64,000 nt of DNA from Halothiobacillaceae bacterium (lineage in GTDB: Bacteria; Pseudomonadota; Gammaproteobacteria; Halothiobacillales; Halothiobacillaceae). The notes below the pieces were generated by a model that made no database searches, had not been told where the DNA came from, and saw nothing but the letters and a program-made list of their open reading frames with translations. Below are positions 52,568 to 62,201 of this stretch, one piece after another; position 1 is the stretch's first letter, and each line of letters begins with the position of its first letter. The stretch is from contig JAQVHL010000001.1 in the NCBI GenBank assembly GCA_028696185.1, positions 1 through 64,000 on the forward strand, written 5' to 3'. Position numbers and translations under genes: made by a program.

Positions 52568-53941
52568 TTATGAGGCGGCAGGTTCGGCAGCGCCATGCAC
52601 CAGACGCCCACTGACCCAGGTGTGGCTGACCCGTCCGGTGAAGTCCCAGCCATGGAAAGGGGTGTTGCGACCGGCGCTGATGAGTGTGTCGGCGTCGAGG
52701 CTCCAGGCGGCGTCCGGGTCGATGAGGGCCAGATCGGCTCGCTGGCCGACGGCGAGTCCGCCGCAGTCGGTCAGTCCCAGTGCTTCCGCCGGTCCCCGGG
52801 TGAGGCGGGCGATGGCTTCGTTCAGGGGCAGTACGCCGTCTTCGGCGAGCTTCAGGGTGAGCGGCAGCAGGGTTTCCAGGCCGGACAGGCCGGGTTCGGT
52901 TTCCGGGAAGGGGGCGAGCTTGGCGTCTTCCTCGTGCGGCTGGTGGTCGGAGAACACCGTGCCCAGGGTGCCGTCGGCCAGGCCCTGACGCAGGGCGTCG
53001 CGGTCACGCAGGCTGCGCAAGGGCGGCAGCAGGTGGCAGTTGGGGTCGAAGGCGTCGGTGTCCATCTCGGACAGCCAGAGCTGGTGGGCGCTGACCGAGG
53101 CGGACAGCGGCAGTCCGTCGCGGCGGGCGCGCTCGATCATGCGCACGGCAGCGGCACTGGATACGCCGAGTACATGCACGCGCGCGCCGGTTTCTTCCAT
53201 CAGGGCGATGAGCTGGGCAAGCGGGGCGGTTTCCGCCGATACCGGGATGGGCGGCAGACCGAGCCGGGTGGCAATCGGGCCTTCATGGGCGCAGCCGTTG
53301 CGTGAGAGCGAAGCGTCGAGCGGGCGGACGATGACGGTGATGCCGAAGGTGGCGGCATATTCGAGCGCGCGCCGGGTCAGGCGCAGGTCTTTCATCGGCA
53401 GATGGGTGTTGGAGAGAGCGACGCAGCCGCCTTCGGCCAGCTCGGCCATTTCCGAGAGCAGCTCGCCGCGCAGCCCCTGGGTGAGGGCACCAATGCACAG
53501 CACACGGGCACGTCCGGCGAGCTGGGCGCGGCGTTTGACGAAGCGGGCGACCGCGACGGTGTCGAGCACCGGGTCGGTGTCCGGCGGCAGGCACAGGGTG
53601 GTGATGCCGGCGGACACGGCGGCAGCGGCTTCGCTGGCGACGGTGGCCTTGTGTTCGGCGCCGGGTTCACGCAGGCGGGCCCAGAGGTCGATCACGCCGG
53701 GGATCAGCCAGCGGCCGTGTGCGTCGATCCGGCGGGCGTGGGCGAAATCTTCGGGCGGGGTGTCGTAGGCTTTGATGCGGCCGGCATCAAGGAAGACATC
53801 GCGTATGGCATCGACGCCGTGCGCGGGGTCGATGACGCGGGCGCCGGCAATGTGCCAGCGTTCGCAGTCCAGCCCCGGGCGGCAGCCTTCGGGGTGGCGG
53901 ACGGGGTCGAGGTCGATGCCGAGATTGGGCGGCAGGCTCAT
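52568..53941 (-). CDS. pyrC': non-catalytic dihydroorotase homologue PyrC'
   Basis: Predicted 457-residue amidohydrolase-fold protein. In active type I dihydroorotases the first strand reads DLHVHLREPG; here it reads [10 protein letters not shown], so both zinc-binding His are lost. HVLGVSSA also replaces HVCHVST, losing another ligand, although SDHQPHEED is partly kept. The family known as pyrC'/pyrX lies next to pyrB, and in Pseudomonas it is needed for assembly of the aspartate transcarbamoylase complex. It overlaps pyrB by ATGA (53938-53941). A true pyrC must lie elsewhere in the genome. Confidence 0.92.
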   Translation of the reverse strand: MSLPPNLGIDLDPVRHPEGCRPGLDCERWHIAGARVIDPAHGVDAIRDVFLDAGRIKAYDTPPEDFAHARRIDAHGRWLIPGVIDLWARLREPGAEHKATVASEAAAAVSAGITTLCLPPDTDPVLDTVAVARFVKRRAQLAGRARVLCIGALTQGLRGELLSEMAELAEGGCVALSNTHLPMKDLRLTRRALEYAATFGITVIVRPLDASLSRNGCAHEGPIATRLGLPPIPVSAETAPLAQLIALMEETGARVHVLGVSSAAAVRMIERARRDGLPLSASVSAHQLWLSEMDTDAFDPNCHLLPPLRSLRDRDALRQGLADGTLGTVFSDHQPHEEDAKLAPFPETEPGLSGLETLLPLTLKLAEDGVLPLNEAIARLTRGPAEALGLTDCGGLAVGQRADLALIDPDAAWSLDADTLISAGRNTPFHGWDFTGRVSHTWVSGRLVHGAAEPAAS

Positions 53942-54951
53942 GCGTTGTCCTCACTGCGGCGGGCCATGCACAGGGCCATGACGGCCATGCGCACGGCGAT
54001 GCCGTTGGATACCTGTTGCAGAATGACCGATTGCGGGCCGTCGGCGACGCGTGAGTCGATTTCAACGCCCCGGTTGGCCGGGCCGGGGTGCATGACGATG
54101 GCGTCGGGGCGGGCGAGGGCGAGTTTTTCCTCGGTCAGCCCGTAGAGACGGAAGAATTCCTGCTCGGTGGGCAGAAGCCCGCCTTCCATGCGCTCGCGTT
54201 GCAGGCGCAGCATGATGACCACATCCACATCCCTGAGCCCCTCGCGCATGTCGTGGAACACGCGTACGCCGAGCTTCTCGACATCGGCAGGCAGCAGGGT
54301 GCGCGGGGCGATCACCCGCACCTCGCCGGTGTTGAGGGTGTTGAGCGCGTGGATCTGTGAGCGGGCGACGCGCGAGTGCAGGATGTCGCCGACAATGGCC
54401 ACGCGCAGCGGCGTGAAGTCGCCCTTGATGCGACGGATGGTGAAGACGTCGAGCAGTGCCTGGGTGGGGTGGGCGTGGCGGCCATCGCCGGCATTGAGCA
54501 CGGAGACATGCGGGGCGACATGCCGGGCGATGAAGTGCGCCGCGCCGGATTTGTCGTGGCGCACGACGAACATGTCCGCCTGCATGGCCTCGATGTTGCG
54601 CAGGGTGTCGAGCAGCGATTCGCCCTTGGTGGCGGCGGAGGTGCTGATGTTGAGGTTCAGCACATCGGCGGACAGGCGCTTGGCGGCGAGCTCGAACGTG
54701 GTGCGCGTGCGGGTGGAGGATTCGAAGAACAGGTTGACCACGGTGCGCCCGCGCAGAAGCGGCACCTTCTTCACCTCGCGGTCGGTGACCGACATGAAGT
54801 TTTCGGCGGTGTCGAGGATGCGCGTGACCCATTCCGGGCCCAGACCCTCGATGGTGAGCAGGTGGCGCAGGCGGCCCTCGCTGTCGAACTGGATGGCCCA
54901 GGGGTCGCTGGCGAGCTTGGGGATTTTCGGGCGCACGAAGTTCACGGCCAT
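53938..54951 (-). CDS. pyrB: aspartate carbamoyltransferase catalytic chain
   Basis: Predicted 337-residue enzyme (Pseudomonas PyrB 334) joining carbamoyl phosphate and aspartate in pyrimidine synthesis. The carbamoyl-phosphate motif is [16 protein letters not shown], followed by [14 protein letters not shown] and the aspartate loop region [11 protein letters not shown], ending with [13 protein letters not shown] chose the ATG at 54951, seven bases after pyrR; an ATG at 54969 would overlap pyrR. Forms the likely dodecameric complex with the dead dihydroorotase encoded next. Confidence 0.95.
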   Translation of the reverse strand: MAVNFVRPKIPKLASDPWAIQFDSEGRLRHLLTIEGLGPEWVTRILDTAENFMSVTDREVKKVPLLRGRTVVNLFFESSTRTRTTFELAAKRLSADVLNLNISTSAATKGESLLDTLRNIEAMQADMFVVRHDKSGAAHFIARHVAPHVSVLNAGDGRHAHPTQALLDVFTIRRIKGDFTPLRVAIVGDILHSRVARSQIHALNTLNTGEVRVIAPRTLLPADVEKLGVRVFHDMREGLRDVDVVIMLRLQRERMEGGLLPTEQEFFRLYGLTEEKLALARPDAIVMHPGPANRGVEIDSRVADGPQSVILQQVSNGIAVRMAVMALCMARRSEDNA

Positions 54952-54958
54952 GGGCGGG

Positions 54959-55471
<513 letters not shown>

Positions 55472-55493
55472 GGGGAAGGTCCTGCGGTAAGGG

Positions 55494-55949
55494 TCAATCG
55501 GTGACACGTCGGCGCGCGTCAAGCCAGGTCTCGACGATCACGGCGGCGGCCATGGCGTCGATCGGCCCCGCGTGGCGGGTGCCGAGTCGTTCCTGGGCTT
55601 CCCAGGAGCTCAGACGTTCATCGACTTCCAGGACCGGAAGCTGGAATCGCCCGTTCAGGCGGCGTCCGAAACGCTGGGCGCGCGGTGTGACTTCGTATTC
55701 GCCACCATCGTCGCGTCGCGGTACGCCGACCAGCAGCAGGTCGGGGCGCCAGCGCTCGATGAGCTGCCCGATGGCGGTCCAGTCCGGGGCGTGGCGTTCG
55801 CGGTTTTTGAGCGTTTCCAGCGGCTCAGCCGTAGCGGTGATGGTTTGCCCGGCGGCTACGCCGATGCGCAATTCACCGTAATCGAATCCCAGAACGCGCA
55901 GGCAGTCTGCGGGGCGTGTGTCCCCGATGGGCGGCTTGGGCGCGCTCAC
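55494..55949 (-). CDS. ruvX: RuvX/YqgF pre-16S rRNA nuclease
   Basis: Predicted 151-residue RNase H-fold protein implicated in 16S rRNA 5'-end processing. Motifs: VLGFDYGELRIGVA with the catalytic Asp at about 23, LLLVGVPRRDDGGE, VDERLSSWEAQERLG and DAMAAAVIVETWLD. The N-terminus is about ten residues longer than in E. coli YqgF. It overlaps algH by ATGA (55946-55949). The algH-ruvX-pyrR-pyrB-pyrC' order is the same as I recall for Pseudomonas aeruginosa. Confidence 0.94.
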   Translation of the reverse strand: MSAPKPPIGDTRPADCLRVLGFDYGELRIGVAAGQTITATAEPLETLKNRERHAPDWTAIGQLIERWRPDLLLVGVPRRDDGGEYEVTPRAQRFGRRLNGRFQLPVLEVDERLSSWEAQERLGTRHAGPIDAMAAAVIVETWLDARRRVTD

Positions 55950-56509
55950 GCGTGACCGGCTTCCGAGGAGAGCAGGTTCAGGTCGATGCCCATGGCGCCC
56001 GCGGCGGCATGCCAGCGTTGCTCGACGGGTACGTCGAACAGGATGGCTTGCTGGGCCGGGGTCGAGAGCCAGGCATTGTCCTTCATTTCCTGTTCGAGCT
56101 GCCCGGCGCCCCAGCCTGCGTACCCCAGGGCGATCAACAGCCGCGAAGGACCGGCGCCCTGGGCAATGGCCTGCAGGATATCGCGCGAGGTAGTCAATGC
56201 GATGTCCTCGGTGACGTTCAGCGTGCTGTCCCAGCCGCCGGCCGGGGAGTGCAGTACGAAGCCCCGTTCAACCTGCACCGGTCCGCCCAGGTGAACAGGG
56301 TGGGCGCGTACGGCGCTTTGTGTGCAGTCGATGCCCATGTGGTCGAGGATGTCGCCGAGGTTAAGTTCCAGCAGACGGTTGATCACGATGCCCATCGCCC
56401 CTTTTTCGTTGTGCTCGCAGACGTAGGTCACGGTCTGCGCGAAATTGGGGTCGCCCATGCCGGGCATGGCGATGAGCAGGTGATTGGTGAGGTCCAGAGG
56501 GCTGTTCAT
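55946..56509 (-). CDS. algH: AlgH/YqgE (DUF179) family protein
   Basis: Predicted 187-residue cytoplasmic protein. Diagnostic stretches: LTNHLLIAMPGMGDPNFAQTVTYVCEHNEKGAMGIVINR, HLGGPVQVERGFVLHS and YAGWGAGQLEQEMKDNAWL. First described in Pseudomonas as affecting alginate regulation; the molecular function remains unclear. The ATG at 56509 gives family length. No ribosome-binding sequence precedes it, and a TACTAT element sits only five bases before the ATG, so the transcript could be leaderless. Confidence 0.93.
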   Translation of the reverse strand: MNSPLDLTNHLLIAMPGMGDPNFAQTVTYVCEHNEKGAMGIVINRLLELNLGDILDHMGIDCTQSAVRAHPVHLGGPVQVERGFVLHSPAGGWDSTLNVTEDIALTTSRDILQAIAQGAGPSRLLIALGYAGWGAGQLEQEMKDNAWLSTPAQQAILFDVPVEQRWHAAAGAMGIDLNLLSSEAGHA

Positions 56510-56514
56510 GGCAA

Positions 56515-56520
56515 ATAGTA
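56515..56520 (-). promoter_or_regulatory. candidate -10 of algH, possibly leaderless transcript
   Basis: TACTAT on the minus strand (56520-56515) ends five bases before the algH ATG (56509), placing initiation at or within the start codon. A TTGCCT lies upstream with 19-base spacing, longer than ideal. The 285-base interval 56510-56794 up to tonB shows no other clear element. Confidence 0.35.
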
Positions 56521-56794
56521 TCCGTGCCCGGCGCGGGCAAGGCAAGGAGGCCGTCGCACAGCGCATTGGCGGGGGAAGCGGTATGTCCATGGGTAGCAGG
56601 CTGAGTAATTTCTACGGTGTCATCTTGTCGACCAAGACCGGAGCATAACCCAGGGCGACGTAGTCGTTGATTTAGTGCCGGGCCGGATTCACGGAGGTGG
56701 GCGCTGTCGATGAATGCATCGGGGGGCGCCATGAAGCGTGAGTGTTGCATACATGCACCTCGATGTTCATGTGAACGAGCCCGTGAGCCGGTCT

Positions 56795-57700
56795 TCAGCG
56801 CGTCTGGAAGGCGTTTCCAGACTGGAAGGACCAGGTGCGGATGATGTGCACACGATCATACCGGGCGCGCATCTCGGGGGGGAAAGGGGCGAAGGGGGAG
56901 GCCAGCTCGATGATGCGTCGGGCGCCTTCGTCCAGTTCCGGGTGGCCCGAGGTGCGGCGCAGGCCGATATTGAGCACACGTCCGTCGGGGGCCAGTGTGA
57001 CGTCGAGGATGAGATCACCGGATAGCCCGAGGCGGCGGGCGGCTTCAGGGTAGTTGAGGTTGCCGACACGCTCCACTTTTTCACGCCAGGCACGCAGGTA
57101 CTCGTCCTCTGCAGGCGTTTTGCGCGAAGCGGCAGTGAGGGTGAGCATGCGCTCGGGCCGCGTGGCGTTGAGGTCGGTTTCGATCATGGCGGCCTGCAGG
57201 CGCGCCTGATGGATGGCATTGGTCAGCAGGTCGGGAGCGACGGTAGGGGGTGGCGGTGCCGGGGGCGGTTGGCGTGCCGGTGCGGGCGCCGTGCTGGGGG
57301 CCGGTTTGGGCGGCGCAGGTTTGGGGGCCGGTGCGGGCGCCGGAGCCGGAGTGACCGGGAGGGGCGGTTTGGGCTGCGGTTCCGGTCGTGCGGGAGGCTC
57401 GGGGGTAGGTGGGAGTTCCGGCACGGGGGGGGGCGTAAGCTCCGGTTCGGGGGGGCTCTGCACGGGCGGTGCGGATTCGGGCGGTGGGGCGCGCTCTTCC
57501 TGGGTTTCGCTCTGTACGATATTGATTTCAATCGGTGGGCTGATTGCTTCGCGCCGGGTGGGCGGGGTGTCTTCCTGCCGTAGGACGATGGTCAAAAGCA
57601 GAAGATGAACGATCAGCGCCAGGAGCAGGGCGACCCCCAGTCGGCGGCTCAGCCTGTCCGGACCGGGGGATGCGTTACGTGGCAGGGTGTCAGCCGACAT
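56795..57700 (-). CDS. TonB-family energy transducer (TonB3-like)
   Basis: Predicted 301-residue inner-membrane protein. One N-terminal transmembrane helix (about 21-41, LGVALLLALIVHLLLLTIVL) precedes a long Pro-rich periplasmic spacer with Pro-Glu then Pro-Lys/Ala runs (about 50-155). The C-terminal TonB domain (about 205-300) holds YLRAWREKVERVGNLNYPEAARR, LILDVTLAPDGRVL and the final FQSGNAFQTR. Position between algH and gshB/pilG matches P. aeruginosa tonB3 (PA0406), reported to be needed for twitching. No exbB or exbD accompanies it. It overlaps apbE by 11 bases. Confidence 0.88.
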   Translation of the reverse strand: MSADTLPRNASPGPDRLSRRLGVALLLALIVHLLLLTIVLRQEDTPPTRREAISPPIEINIVQSETQEERAPPPESAPPVQSPPEPELTPPPVPELPPTPEPPARPEPQPKPPLPVTPAPAPAPAPKPAPPKPAPSTAPAPARQPPPAPPPPTVAPDLLTNAIHQARLQAAMIETDLNATRPERMLTLTAASRKTPAEDEYLRAWREKVERVGNLNYPEAARRLGLSGDLILDVTLAPDGRVLNIGLRRTSGHPELDEGARRIIELASPFAPFPPEMRARYDRVHIIRTWSFQSGNAFQTR

Positions 57701-58781
57701 GATGCACCTTGCGCGCGGGGGCGCCTTGAGGCCAGTGCAGGCGTCCGCGCAGGCTGTGCGACAGGTAGAGTGCGCCTTGCGAATCTGCGAGCAGGAAACC
57801 GCTGGCGCCCATGCGTTGGGCGATGGACGGGGCTTCTTCGATGCCTGCCACCATCAGCGCGGTGGCGGCGGCGTCGGCGCTGATGGCGTTTTCGTGCAGC
57901 ACGGTGGCTGAAACCGGTTCGCGCGAGGGGTGTCCGGTGCGCGGGTCGATAAGATGGTTGTAGCTCTGCCCGGCATGGGTGAAACGACGCCGGTAGCTGC
58001 CGGAGGTGAATACGGCCAGTGGGCCTTCGACATCCAGACCCGCCAGTGCGCCGGGGCCGAACGGATCCTGAATGGCAATGCGCCAGGGGCGCTGCCCCAC
58101 ACGCCCGGCAATGCCCAGGTCGCCCCCTCCATCGATGATGACATCCTTCAGGCCCAGTTCGCGCAGCGCACGCAGGCTGCGCTCCACGGCGATGCCCTCG
58201 GCAATGGCGTTGAAGTCGAGTTGCACGTTCGGGTTGCGGCACAGGACCGTCTCGCCTTCGATGCTCAGGTCGTCCATACGGGGGGGCGGGTGCAACAGCG
58301 CGTCGATAGCCGTCTCCGGGGGCGGCTCGCGAGGGGCGTCGGGGTGATTGTTGTGAAATCCCCAGAGCTCAACCAGGCGACCGACGGCCGGGTCAAAGAG
58401 GCCATCGCTCCGTCGTGAAAGCTGCTGGCCCAGGCGGATGAGCTCCCGCATCTGTGCGCTTGTGGGCACGGGCGTGCCGCCGGGCAGGGCTTGGTTCAAG
58501 CGGGTTAGCTCACTGTCCTGCCAGGGATGAATCTGGCGGTAGAAGGGTTCGAATTGCGCTTGGGCGGCGCGTACGGCGGCTTCTGCCTGCTCCGGTGAGG
58601 CATCGGCCAGGGTGATTTGTATCGGCATGCCGAACAGCAGGAAGCCTTCCTTGCGGGTGGGCGTGCGTTCCTCACAGGCGCCAAGCAGCCAGGGCAGACT
58701 CAGAGCACCAAGCAGACGGCGACGCGACAGATCGACGTCGCGTTTGGGGGCGGATGACGGATGGCGGCGCTCGCGTGGCAT
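57690..58781 (-). CDS. apbE: FAD:protein FMN transferase ApbE
   Basis: Predicted 363-residue lipoprotein that attaches FMN to Thr of secreted or membrane flavoproteins such as NqrC or RnfG. The signal peptide ends at LLGAC (Cys36). Motifs: DLNAIAEG-like LDFNAIAEGIAVERSL, IDGGGDLGIAGR, FTSGSYRR, YNHLIDPRTGHPSREP and the metal-binding ADAAATALMV. It lies between gshB and tonB, where P. aeruginosa lacks it. One base separates gshB and apbE, so co-transcription is likely. Confidence 0.92.
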   Translation of the reverse strand: MPRERRHPSSAPKRDVDLSRRRLLGALSLPWLLGACEERTPTRKEGFLLFGMPIQITLADASPEQAEAAVRAAQAQFEPFYRQIHPWQDSELTRLNQALPGGTPVPTSAQMRELIRLGQQLSRRSDGLFDPAVGRLVELWGFHNNHPDAPREPPPETAIDALLHPPPRMDDLSIEGETVLCRNPNVQLDFNAIAEGIAVERSLRALRELGLKDVIIDGGGDLGIAGRVGQRPWRIAIQDPFGPGALAGLDVEGPLAVFTSGSYRRRFTHAGQSYNHLIDPRTGHPSREPVSATVLHENAISADAAATALMVAGIEEAPSIAQRMGASGFLLADSQGALYLSHSLRGRLHWPQGAPARKVHHVG

Positions 58782-59747
58782 TCAGCGGCTCATCTTGCGT
58801 CGATGGGCAAGTAAGGCGTCAAGCAGGCGGCCGGCAATGTCGAGTCCGTGGGCAGCATCCAGTTCGCGGATACAGGTCGGGCTGGTGACGTTGATTTCCG
58901 TCAGGTAGCCGCCGATGACGTCCAGGCCGACGAAATGCAGCCCCATGTCGCGTAGTACCGGGCCGACCTGGGCGCAGATTTCCCGCTCGCGTGCGGTGAG
59001 GAGCGAGGCAACGCCACGCCCGCCGACGGCGAGATTGGCGCGGAATTCCCCTTCGCGGGGAATGCGGGCCAAGGCATACTCTATGGGTTCGCCGTCGATC
59101 AGCAGGATGCGACGGTCCCCTTCACTGACCGCTGGAAGAAAGCGCTGCGCCATGACCAGGCGGGTGTCCAGGGCCGTCATGGTTTCGAGGATGACATTCA
59201 GGTTCGGGTCGTTCGACTGGATGCGGAATACCGAGGCGCCTCCCATGGCATCCAGCGGTTTGACGACGATTTCTCCCTGTTCGGCCAGGAAGGCGCGCAG
59301 CCGCGCCCGTTCACGGGTCACGAGGGTGGGAGGGCAGAGCTCGGGAAAGTGCTGCGCAAAGAGTTTTTCGTTGGCCGTGGCCAGCGATTCGGGGCGATTG
59401 GCAACCAGCACCCCCTGTTTCTGCGCCAGCTGGAGAATCTGGGTGAGGTAGAGAAAATTCGCATCGAAAGGCGGATCCTTGCGCATGAGTACGATGTCCA
59501 GCACGCTCAGCGGCGCGTCCTGGGCTTCGCCCAGCGTGAACCAGTCTTCCGGGTCGTCGCGCACCTCTATGGGCGTCATTCTGGCCCAGGCTTCGCCGTC
59601 GCGCGCCCACAGCGCGTCGGGTTCGATGTAGCGCAGGGTCCAGCCGCGTCCTTGGGCGGCAAGTAGCATGGCGAAGCTGCTGTCCTTGTGGACCTTGATC
59701 GCGGCGATCGGGTCCATGACGACGCCCAGACGGATCGTGCCGCTCAT
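58782..59747 (-). CDS. gshB: glutathione synthetase
   Basis: Predicted 321-residue ATP-grasp enzyme (E. coli 316) joining gamma-glutamylcysteine and glycine. Seen: LGVVMDPIAAIKVHKDSSFAMLLAAQ, VLMRKDPPFDANFLYLTQIL, EIVVKPLDAMGGASVFRI, RFLPAVSEGDRRILLIDGEP and FVGLDVIGGYLTEINVTSPT. It overlaps gshA by ATGA (59744-59747), so the two glutathione enzymes are coupled. gshB beside the pil chemosensory genes is conserved in pseudomonads. Confidence 0.96.
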   Translation of the reverse strand: MSGTIRLGVVMDPIAAIKVHKDSSFAMLLAAQGRGWTLRYIEPDALWARDGEAWARMTPIEVRDDPEDWFTLGEAQDAPLSVLDIVLMRKDPPFDANFLYLTQILQLAQKQGVLVANRPESLATANEKLFAQHFPELCPPTLVTRERARLRAFLAEQGEIVVKPLDAMGGASVFRIQSNDPNLNVILETMTALDTRLVMAQRFLPAVSEGDRRILLIDGEPIEYALARIPREGEFRANLAVGGRGVASLLTAREREICAQVGPVLRDMGLHFVGLDVIGGYLTEINVTSPTCIRELDAAHGLDIAGRLLDALLAHRRKMSR

Positions 59748-61054
59748 GCTATCCGCCCCGTGGCAGTGACGTCGGCCACCTCACGCGCGGCAGCCAGCAG
59801 AGCAAGCCGCGCCACCACGCCATAGGCGTAGAGACGGTTGGGGCAGGCGTCAGGCCCCATGGTGGCGTTGGGCGTGACGCAGGACTCGGCGAAGGACATG
59901 GGAACAAAGTGCGCGCCGGGCGCATTGAGGTTTTCGTCCACGTCGCGCTCGGTGTGCACGCGATAGAAACCGCCGATGACATAGCGGTCGATCATGTAGA
60001 TGACCGGTTCGGCAACGTGATGATCGCGGCTCATGGTCTCGAAGGAATGCACCCCTTCCTGGATGATGACCCGGCTGATGGACAGGCCTTCCTTGCTTGC
60101 GGTCATGCGCGTGCGCTGTTTGCGGTTGAGGCCGATGACGTCCGCCGCGCTGCGCGCGGTCATCACGCCCATCCCGTAGGTGCCGGAATCCGCCTTCACG
60201 ACGACGAAGGGTTCCTGATCGATGCCGTGCTCGGTGTATTTTTCCGCGATTTGTGTAAGCAGGCGCTCCACCTGCTCAGCCAGGCAGTCTTCCCCCTCGC
60301 GCTTGAGGAAATCGATTTCCCCGCAATCGGCGAACAGCGGGTTCAACAGCCAGGAATCGATGCCGATTCGTTCGGCGAATTCATGGGTAATATCCTGGTA
60401 ATGCGAAAAATGCACCGATTTGCGTCGATTCCACCAGCCCAGGGCCATGGGTGGGATGATGGTTTGCTCGATGTTGTCCAGGATCGGCGGGATGCCTCCG
60501 GAGAGGTCATTGTTGAGCACGATTGCGCAGGGGGAGAAGCCGTCTGCCATCAGGCGATCGCCGTGGCGTTCGATCGGATGCAGGCTCAGTTCGCGTCCGG
60601 AAGGCAGTATGCGCCGATCAATCTCACCGGGTGCGGCGTCCAATGAGCCCACGCGCACATCGAAACCGGCAAGCTCAAACAGTTCGGCAAGTGCAGCCAC
60701 GCTTTCAAGGTAGAAGAGATTGCGGGTATGGCGCTCGGGGATGAGTAAGGCGCCGCGCGCCATGGGGCAGACATGCTCGAAGGCCGCTTGCAGGGCCTGC
60801 ACGCACATGGGGGTGAAGGCCGGGTTGAGGTTGTTGAAGCCGGCTGGGAACAGGTTGGTGTCGACCGGAGCGAGCTTGTAGCCGGCATTGCGCAGATCCA
60901 CGGATGCGTAGAACGGCGGCGGCGTCTTGATCCAGGATTGCCGGAACCAGGCCTCGATTTCCTTCTGGTGCGCCAGGAAGCTGGCTTCCATGGCGAGCAG
61001 TGGCCCACGGTAGTGGGTGTCTATTTCCGGGAGCTGGGTGGCGATTTCGGTCAT
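59744..61054 (-). CDS. gshA: glutamate-cysteine ligase, Acidithiobacillus-type GshA
   Basis: Predicted 436-residue enzyme for the first step of glutathione synthesis, of the proteobacterial family first defined in Acidithiobacillus ferrooxidans, distinct from E. coli GshA. Characteristic stretches: YRGPLLAMEASFLAHQKEIEAWFR, VDTNLFPAGFNNLNP, LLIPERHTRNLFYLESVA, VVVKADSGTYGMGVMT and VIYMIDRYVIGGFYRVHTERD. I chose the ATG at 61054; a start seven codons earlier is possible. First gene of gshA-gshB-apbE-tonB and divergent from pilG. Confidence 0.95.
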   Translation of the reverse strand: MTEIATQLPEIDTHYRGPLLAMEASFLAHQKEIEAWFRQSWIKTPPPFYASVDLRNAGYKLAPVDTNLFPAGFNNLNPAFTPMCVQALQAAFEHVCPMARGALLIPERHTRNLFYLESVAALAELFELAGFDVRVGSLDAAPGEIDRRILPSGRELSLHPIERHGDRLMADGFSPCAIVLNNDLSGGIPPILDNIEQTIIPPMALGWWNRRKSVHFSHYQDITHEFAERIGIDSWLLNPLFADCGEIDFLKREGEDCLAEQVERLLTQIAEKYTEHGIDQEPFVVVKADSGTYGMGVMTARSAADVIGLNRKQRTRMTASKEGLSISRVIIQEGVHSFETMSRDHHVAEPVIYMIDRYVIGGFYRVHTERDVDENLNAPGAHFVPMSFAESCVTPNATMGPDACPNRLYAYGVVARLALLAAAREVADVTATGRIA

Positions 61055-61276
61055 GACGGCCCCTGAGTCAAACAATGCGCGAAGTGTAGCGCTTGCGCCG
61101 CGGGATTGGGAAACCCGCTGTGCGGGGTGGTTTGATGCGGGGCAGGTCAGTGCCGGCTTGTTTCATTATGATTTTTCAGGTTTTCCGCCGGTGAGGTTTG
61201 TCGTGCAAGGGGGGCGGGTGTTTGTGGGGGATCGGTTGGGCGGCACCTGGAATGGGGGGCTGGGTGTCACGCTTGT

Positions 61277-61305
61277 TTGCCAAAGGGGCGCCCTTCGGCT
61301 AAATT
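61277..61305 (+). promoter_or_regulatory. candidate sigma70 promoter of pilG
   Basis: TTGCCA (61277-61282), 17 bases, then TAAATT (61300-61305), 38 bases before the pilG ATG. Nothing else is evident in the 289-base gap 61055-61343. Confidence 0.55.
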
Positions 61306-61343
61306 CGGCTGCACGGAGCGACATACAACGGGACCTCAGCATC

Positions 61344-61781
61344 ATGGAAAGCGTGGACACGACAGCAAGCGCGCCTCAGGACAACGACCTCACCGGCTTG
61401 AAGGTCATGGTGGTCGATGACAGCAAAACCATCCGGCGTACTGCAGACAGTTTGCTCGCCAAGGCCGGGTGTACGGTGGAAACTGCCGTCGATGGGTTCG
61501 AGTCGTTGGCAAAGATCGCCGAGTTTCATCCCGATGTCATCATCATCGATATTCTCATGCCTCGGCTCGATGGGTATCAGACCTGCGCGTTGATCAAGCA
61601 TAACAAGCGATTCCGCGATACTCCCGTCATCCTGCTGTCGAGTAAGGACAGTATCTTCGACAAGGCGCGAGGCCGGATCGTCGGTTCCGAGGAGTACCTT
61701 ACCAAGCCGTTTACCAGCGACGAGTTGCTGGGGGCAATCCGCAAGCTGCTGGCGGAAGGTGCATCCGGGCGGGCGCATTGA
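61344..61781 (+). CDS. pilG: PilG response regulator of the Pil-Chp system
   Basis: Predicted 145-residue CheY-like receiver. Acidic pair in MVVDDSK, phospho-acceptor Asp in IIIDILMPRLDG, Ser in LLSSKDS and Lys in LTKPF. The N-terminal 15 residues are a polar extension; the ATG at 61344 follows a GGGAC-type ribosome site. In Pseudomonas PilG promotes type IV pilus extension through PilB and FimX or CyaB. Followed by pilH after 43 bases; the order pilG-pilH-pilI-pilJ is conserved. Confidence 0.94.
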   Translation: MESVDTTASAPQDNDLTGLKVMVVDDSKTIRRTADSLLAKAGCTVETAVDGFESLAKIAEFHPDVIIIDILMPRLDGYQTCALIKHNKRFRDTPVILLSSKDSIFDKARGRIVGSEEYLTKPFTSDELLGAIRKLLAEGASGRAH

Positions 61782-61824
61782 GCGAGATTTTTTACATCAC
61801 ACGGACCTGATTGCGAGACCCCAG

Positions 61825-62187
61825 ATGACGCATATTTTGATCGTCGACGATTCCCCCACCGAGCTTTACGTGTTACAGGGTATCCTGGAGCGTAACGGGA
61901 TCAAGGTGAGCTCGGCCAAGAGCGGTGAGGAAGGTATCGTTCGCGCCAAGGAACTGATGCCCGACCTGATCCTGATGGATGTGGTCATGCCGGGGCTCAA
62001 TGGGTTTCAGGCAACCCGTCATCTGACCAAGGATCCGGCCACCGCTGCGATTCCAGTGGTAATGGTCACGACCAAGGACCAGGAAACCGACAAGATCTGG
62101 GGTATGCGTCAGGGGGCCAAGGAATACCTGGTGAAACCTGTCAAGGAAGCGGATCTGATGCGCGTCATCCGCAGTCTGATCGGCTAG
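61825..62187 (+). CDS. pilH: PilH response regulator
   Basis: Predicted 120-residue CheY-like receiver consisting of one domain: LIVDDSPTE, phospho-acceptor in LILMDVVMPGLNG, Thr in MVTTKDQETD and Lys in LVKPVKE. The ATG at 61825 is chosen over longer in-frame starts because it gives the normal start (MTHILIVDD). In Pseudomonas PilH opposes PilG, acting in pilus retraction or as a phosphate sink. Next gene 14 bases away. Confidence 0.95.
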   Translation: MTHILIVDDSPTELYVLQGILERNGIKVSSAKSGEEGIVRAKELMPDLILMDVVMPGLNGFQATRHLTKDPATAAIPVVMVTTKDQETDKIWGMRQGAKEYLVKPVKEADLMRVIRSLIG

Positions 62188-62201
62188 GTTAGAGGAAGAT
62201 C

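Noticed and set aside
55472..55493. PyrR-controlled attenuator before pyrR or pyrB
   Set aside because: Gaps are 22 and 7 bases, with no anti-terminator or terminator hairpin visible.
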